From Bacteroidota bacterium (GTDB lineage Bacteria > Bacteroidota > Bacteroidia > Bacteroidales > VadinHA17): 8,784 nt of DNA. The number at the start of each line of letters is the position of its first letter. Position 1 is the stretch's first letter. Shown piece by piece: positions 5,871-8,784 of the stretch. A program made the translations under genes and the position numbers. The notes under the pieces were generated by a model. That model was not told where the DNA came from. It worked only from the letters and a program-made list of their open reading frames with translations, and did no database searches. The DNA is taken from the NCBI GenBank assembly GCA_030613125.1, contig JAUWMO010000141.1, positions 1 to 8,784 of the forward strand, in the 5' to 3' direction.

Positions 5871-7241
5871 ATGTTGAATATGATTAATGGCAATGGGCTG
5901 AAAAGAAAGTTAGGACTTTTTTCGGTTACTAACATAGTCATTGCCAATATGATTGGCACAGGTATTTTTATTACCTCCGGCCTGCTTTTAGCTGACTTGA
6001 ACAATCCAATGATTATGATCCTTATTTGGATTGCGGGAGGCATTATGGCATTTTTTGGTGCAATGTGTTATGGAGAGCTTGGAGCAGCTTACCCCCAGGC
6101 TGGTGGAGAATATAATTTTCTTTCAAAATTATTTCATCCAATGCTTGGATTCTTAAGCGGATGGGTTTCTTTTATTGTAGGGTTTTCGGCGCCCATTGCA
6201 GCAGCTTCAATCGGATTTAGTGAATATTTTGTAAGAGCTGTTCCCCAGGTTTTATTGTGGGGAGAGGCGATAGGCATTTCTGATCCACAAATCATAAAAA
6301 AAGTATTATCTGCTACAATTATTATATTATTTACTCTGGTTCATCTCAGGGGTATTGAATTTGGGGCAATTGTTCAAAATGGCCTGACAATTTATAAAGT
6401 TGTATTAATAACCGGGATATTGTTCATTGGTTTTTTATTTGGAAAGGGTAATATGGAAAATCTGTATCATATTCCGGAATATTCATTTGATTTTGGTGGA
6501 TGGAAGACCATCGGGCTTTCATTTATGTGGATAACTTTTTCCTATTGCGGTTGGAATGCATCTACTTATATAGGTTCAGAGATAAAGAATCCTGAAAGGA
6601 ATATTCCTTATTCTTTATTAATAGGAACAGGAACAGTGATTGTCTTGTATGTTGGACTGAACATCCTTTTTGTCTATGCTATAACTCCTGAAGAAATGAA
6701 AGGAGTGATATCAGTGGGTGGACTTGCTGTTGGAAATTTATTTGGTAAAACCTGGGGACAGATTTTTTCATTTCTGGTATCCCTGGCGCTGTTCTCTTCA
6801 ATAAGTGCATTTATAATACTTGGCCCTAGGATATATTTTGCAATGGCAAAAAATGGACATTTTTTCAGATTTGCATCAAAGGTGCATCCCCGGTCCCAGG
6901 TCCCCGCAAGATCAATTATTCTTCAGTCGGCTATTGCGATTGTTTTGATATTTTCAGGAACATTTGACCAGATTTTGACCTTCATGGGTTTTACTCTGGG
7001 CATTTTTCCGATTTTAACCATAATAGGGGTCTTCAAGCTGAGGTCTTCAGGTCGAAGCAAATATCGCATGCCAGGATATCCGTACATCCCAGGTATTTAT
7101 GTACTCATTGCGGTATCAATACTTATACTGGCTTTTTTTGAACGGCCGGTTGAATCATCTGTTGCGATTGGTACTGTTATTTTAGGTATACCTGCTTATT
7201 TTTTGTTTTTGAAAAGCAATAAGAAACCTTACCAGTTTTAA
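5871..7241 (+). CDS. APC-family amino acid permease
   Basis: From the ATG at 5871 this is 456 residues, the usual size for the family, with about 12 hydrophobic helices. Helix 1 holds GTGIF (29-33), the unwound substrate-binding motif of the amino acid-polyamine-organocation superfamily. It is followed by YGELGAAYPQAGGEY (67-81) at the end of helix 2 and start of helix 3, the most typical signature of the group. Later SYCGWNASTYIGSEIKNPER matches the helix 6 region of L-type (LAT-like) transporters, and PRIYFAMAKNGHFF matches the loop after helix 8. It should move amino acids across the inner membrane; the substrate cannot be told from sequence. The frame is open upstream to 5643, and a start at 5691 would add 60 residues that look like another protein's tail, so 5871 (or Met at 5880) is preferred. 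No ribosome binding site helps decide. Confidence 0.9.
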   Translation: MLNMINGNGLKRKLGLFSVTNIVIANMIGTGIFITSGLLLADLNNPMIMILIWIAGGIMAFFGAMCYGELGAAYPQAGGEYNFLSKLFHPMLGFLSGWVSFIVGFSAPIAAASIGFSEYFVRAVPQVLLWGEAIGISDPQIIKKVLSATIIILFTLVHLRGIEFGAIVQNGLTIYKVVLITGILFIGFLFGKGNMENLYHIPEYSFDFGGWKTIGLSFMWITFSYCGWNASTYIGSEIKNPERNIPYSLLIGTGTVIVLYVGLNILFVYAITPEEMKGVISVGGLAVGNLFGKTWGQIFSFLVSLALFSSISAFIILGPRIYFAMAKNGHFFRFASKVHPRSQVPARSIILQSAIAIVLIFSGTFDQILTFMGFTLGIFPILTIIGVFKLRSSGRSKYRMPGYPYIPGIYVLIAVSILILAFFERPVESSVAIGTVILGIPAYFLFLKSNKKPYQF

Positions 7242-7248
7242 TGATGAA

Positions 7249-7274
7249 ATTTCAGGATCGTATCATCTTGAAAT
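7249..7274. terminator. 10-bp stem hairpin after the permease stop
   Basis: ATTTCAGGAT (7249-7258) pairs over all ten positions (one G-U) with ATCTTGAAAT (7265-7274) around a 6-base loop CGTATC, starting 7 bp after the stop. No T-run follows, so it is not a classic intrinsic terminator; it may protect the 3' end of the mRNA or act with another factor. Confidence 0.45.
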
Positions 7275-7338
7275 CTGGAGAAAGTTAGAGGAATTTGCAA
7301 TTAACAATTGGTCTGCACACTGCTTTATGTTATGGTAA

Positions 7339-7346
7339 TAATTTTG
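7339..7346 (+). promoter_or_regulatory. Candidate -7 box TAATTTTG for the PagL-like gene
   Basis: TAATTTTG matches the Bacteroidota TAnnTTTG element 30 bp before the ATG at 7377, a fitting distance for a promoter with a short leader. The nearest TTG (7308-7310) is too far upstream for a normal -33 box, so support rests on the -7 element and its position. Confidence 0.35.
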
Positions 7347-7376
7347 TAACTTTATCATACTCTGTCTGATAATTAT

Positions 7377-8465
7377 ATGATGAAGTACTTATGCATATTC
7401 ATCTTGTACCTGCCGGTATGTTATTATTTGCATGCTTCAGGAGATAAGGATACAAGCAAAGTTTATTTTCTTACTGGGTTGAAACTTCATCAGGGATTTG
7501 TAATAATCCATAGCAAAGAAATCAGGGCCATTAAGAATTCCTATCCAAACGGCATTGAATTTGATCTTGCCTGGCATTCTACTTCAAAAAAATCATGGTC
7601 ATCCTGCCATTGTTATCCACGGTTAGGTGTTTCAACTACTTTCTGGAATTTTGATAATAAAGAGATACTTGGATATGGTCTAACATCATTATTTTATATC
7701 GAACCGGTATTTGGTGCATGGCACATTGTAAGTTTTTCTTTCAGGGCAGGATTTGGCCTGTCATATTGTAGCAAGCCATATAATGAATTAACAAATCCAG
7801 AAAACATGAGCTATAGTACAAAAATAGCTTTTCCAATGCTTCTTGGAGCCGCTCTTAATTTCCGATTAAGACCCCAATTATCCCTTAATATTTCTGCAAA
7901 CTACAATCACATTTCCAACGGAGGTATAAAAGAACCTAATAAAGGGATTAACTGGCCTTCTATCTCAATAGGACTTGATTATTACCATAGAAAACCTGCA
8001 TTCAAAGTACGGAAAAAAGTAAACTGGAGAGAAACAGAAATCCCTGAAACCAGGTTCGATATTACAATATTTTCAGCCTTCAAAGAGCTGGAACCTAAAC
8101 ATTTTTATCCTGTCCCCGGAGTGGAGTTGAAAGGGAGCAGGCAAATAGCCAGGATCAATGCACTTACTATTGGAGCCGAATGGCTTTATGACAATGCAGC
8201 CAGGTACGATATTGAAAAAGCAGGTGAAGATATTGATTGCAATAAAGCTTCAATAGCAATCGGGCATGAGTTCCTCCTCGGGAAATTTATTTTTAGTCAA
8301 CAAATAGGATTTTATGTTTACAGACCATACAAGGTTGGTGATGATGTGTATCAGAGGTATGGGCTTATTTACCGCGCTACAAATTGGTTCTTGTTAGGTA
8401 TAAATTTGAAAGCGCACAGGCATGTAGCTAATTTTATTGATCTCAGAATAGGTTTCTCATTCTGA
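7377..8465 (+). CDS. PagL-like lipid A deacylase (acyloxyacyl hydrolase family), outer-membrane barrel
   Basis: This is a 362-residue protein with a signal peptide (about 1-20, cleavage probably after LHA). The body alternates polar and hydrophobic residues as in a beta-barrel, and it ends in Phe. The segment NYNHISNGGIKEPNKGIN aligns closely with the PagL active-site region (HYSNAGLKQPNDGIE in Pseudomonas): His178 and Ser180 match the catalytic His126 and Ser128. The catalytic Glu140 position is Asn192 here. PagL removes the 3-O-linked acyl chain from lipid A in the outer membrane. The protein is about twice the size of PagL; residues 220-362 form a further strand-rich part, a layout I recall from Bacteroidota members. 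It starts at the first of two ATGs (7377, 7380). It seems to be transcribed alone, with a candidate -7 box upstream and a terminator downstream. Family assignment is strong; activity with Asn192 is uncertain. Confidence 0.82.
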   Translation: MMKYLCIFILYLPVCYYLHASGDKDTSKVYFLTGLKLHQGFVIIHSKEIRAIKNSYPNGIEFDLAWHSTSKKSWSSCHCYPRLGVSTTFWNFDNKEILGYGLTSLFYIEPVFGAWHIVSFSFRAGFGLSYCSKPYNELTNPENMSYSTKIAFPMLLGAALNFRLRPQLSLNISANYNHISNGGIKEPNKGINWPSISIGLDYYHRKPAFKVRKKVNWRETEIPETRFDITIFSAFKELEPKHFYPVPGVELKGSRQIARINALTIGAEWLYDNAARYDIEKAGEDIDCNKASIAIGHEFLLGKFIFSQQIGFYVYRPYKVGDDVYQRYGLIYRATNWFLLGINLKAHRHVANFIDLRIGFSF

Positions 8466-8490
8466 AAAATTGCAGAAAAATTGAAAAAAT

Positions 8491-8521
8491 AAAAGAAGGC
8501 ACCCGGATTGAATGCCTTTTT
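8491..8521. terminator. Bidirectional intrinsic terminator
   Basis: AAGGCA (8496-8501) pairs with TGCCTT (8513-8518) around an 11-base loop, and the flanking A-run and T-run extend the stem by three pairs. A-rich DNA lies before it and TTTTT after it, so it has the form of an intrinsic terminator on both strands. It sits between the converging stops of the PagL-like gene (8465) and the peroxiredoxin (8524). Confidence 0.8.
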
Positions 8522-8523
8522 CG

Positions 8524-8784
8524 TTAATTCAAATCTTTCATTATCAAATAGAAATCTATCTTTTCATTTTTGGTATCTTCAATGCGTTCCTGCATTTCAT
8601 CTAATGTTTTTGGCGGAGGAATAATAACTTTATCACCTTTTTTCCAATTTAATGGTAGTGCAACTTTAAATTTATCTGCAACCTGCAATGCTTCCAATAC
8701 TCTCAGGACCTCTTCCATATTTCTTCCCACATTAAGTGGGTAGTACATGATCAGACGGATCTTTTTCTCAGGATCAATAAAAAA
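8524..8784 (-). CDS. Peroxiredoxin, Prx6-like (C-terminal part, runs off right edge)
   Basis: The frame is open from the right edge: FFIDPEKKIRLIMYYPLNVG, then RNMEEVLRVLEALQVADKFK, then VALPLNWKKGDKVIIPPPKT and an acidic, helical end. This is the typical C-terminal half of 1-Cys (Prx6-type) peroxiredoxins, with the IDP turn, the conserved Arg of IRL, YP..GRN-x2-E-x-LR-x2-x-ALQ, and the W-x-GD-x-VI-x-PP motif. Such enzymes reduce hydrogen peroxide and organic peroxides in the cytoplasm. The catalytic Cys lies beyond the window, so activity cannot be checked. The ATG at 8748 is an internal Met, not the start. The gene converges on the PagL-like gene and they share a terminator. Confidence 0.9.
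   Translation of the reverse strand, partial: FFIDPEKKIRLIMYYPLNVGRNMEEVLRVLEALQVADKFKVALPLNWKKGDKVIIPPPKTLDEMQERIEDTKNEKIDFYLIMKDLN

Noticed and set aside
5714..6043. Minus-strand 109-codon open frame
   Set aside because: It is antisense to the remnant and to helices 1-2 of the permease, whose GTGIF and YGELGAAYPQAGGEY motifs settle the coding strand.
8748..8784. ATG at 8748 as the peroxiredoxin start
   Set aside because: The frame is open to the edge and reads FFIDPEKKIRLI upstream, which is family sequence, so the ATG is internal.

Overview
The window is AT-rich and reads as Bacteroidota, most likely an uncultured environmental lineage. The reasons are the gene families present (a membrane-anchored helical-domain protein with a lipoprotein partner, a Bacteroidota-type PagL barrel, a Prx6-like peroxiredoxin), the general lack of Shine-Dalgarno sequences, and TAnnTTTG-type -7 boxes in some intergenic gaps. 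No RNA gene, CRISPR array, phage gene or complete insertion sequence was seen.

Left part (1-2907), all on the minus strand. A TPR-repeat envelope protein (2907-1780) is followed after 42 bp by a small three-helix membrane protein (1737-1333), which has the only strong ribosome binding site here, and after 11 bp by a four-helix membrane protein (1321-863). The three could be one transcript. Further left, a frame open to the window edge encodes a membrane domain joined in frame to an exported, carbohydrate-binding-like domain. Its family-like N-terminus extends upstream of the first usable ATG, so its true start is missing or non-canonical.

Middle part (2908-4969). A divergent intergenic gap carries a perfect 20-bp palindrome. 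To its right is a two-gene plus-strand cassette: a single-pass membrane protein with a cytoplasmic helical domain and an exported C-terminal region, then a probable lipoprotein 9 bp downstream. The pair looks like an envelope-signalling or envelope-sensing module of unknown function. The lipoprotein stop codon lies inside a 107-bp inverted-repeat element with TTAA at both ends, and more hairpins fill the convergent gap up to a minus-strand polytopic membrane protein (5602-4970).

Right part (5603-8784). A short serpin-like C-terminal remnant runs in frame, without a stop, into a 12-helix APC-family amino acid permease. A PagL-like lipid A deacylase follows; it keeps the His and Ser of the PagL active site but has Asn where PagL has Glu. 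A bidirectional terminator separates it from the convergent 3' end of a Prx6-type peroxiredoxin that runs off the right edge.

Apart from the 2907-863 run and the 3080-4696 pair, the genes look like independent envelope, transport and stress functions rather than one pathway.
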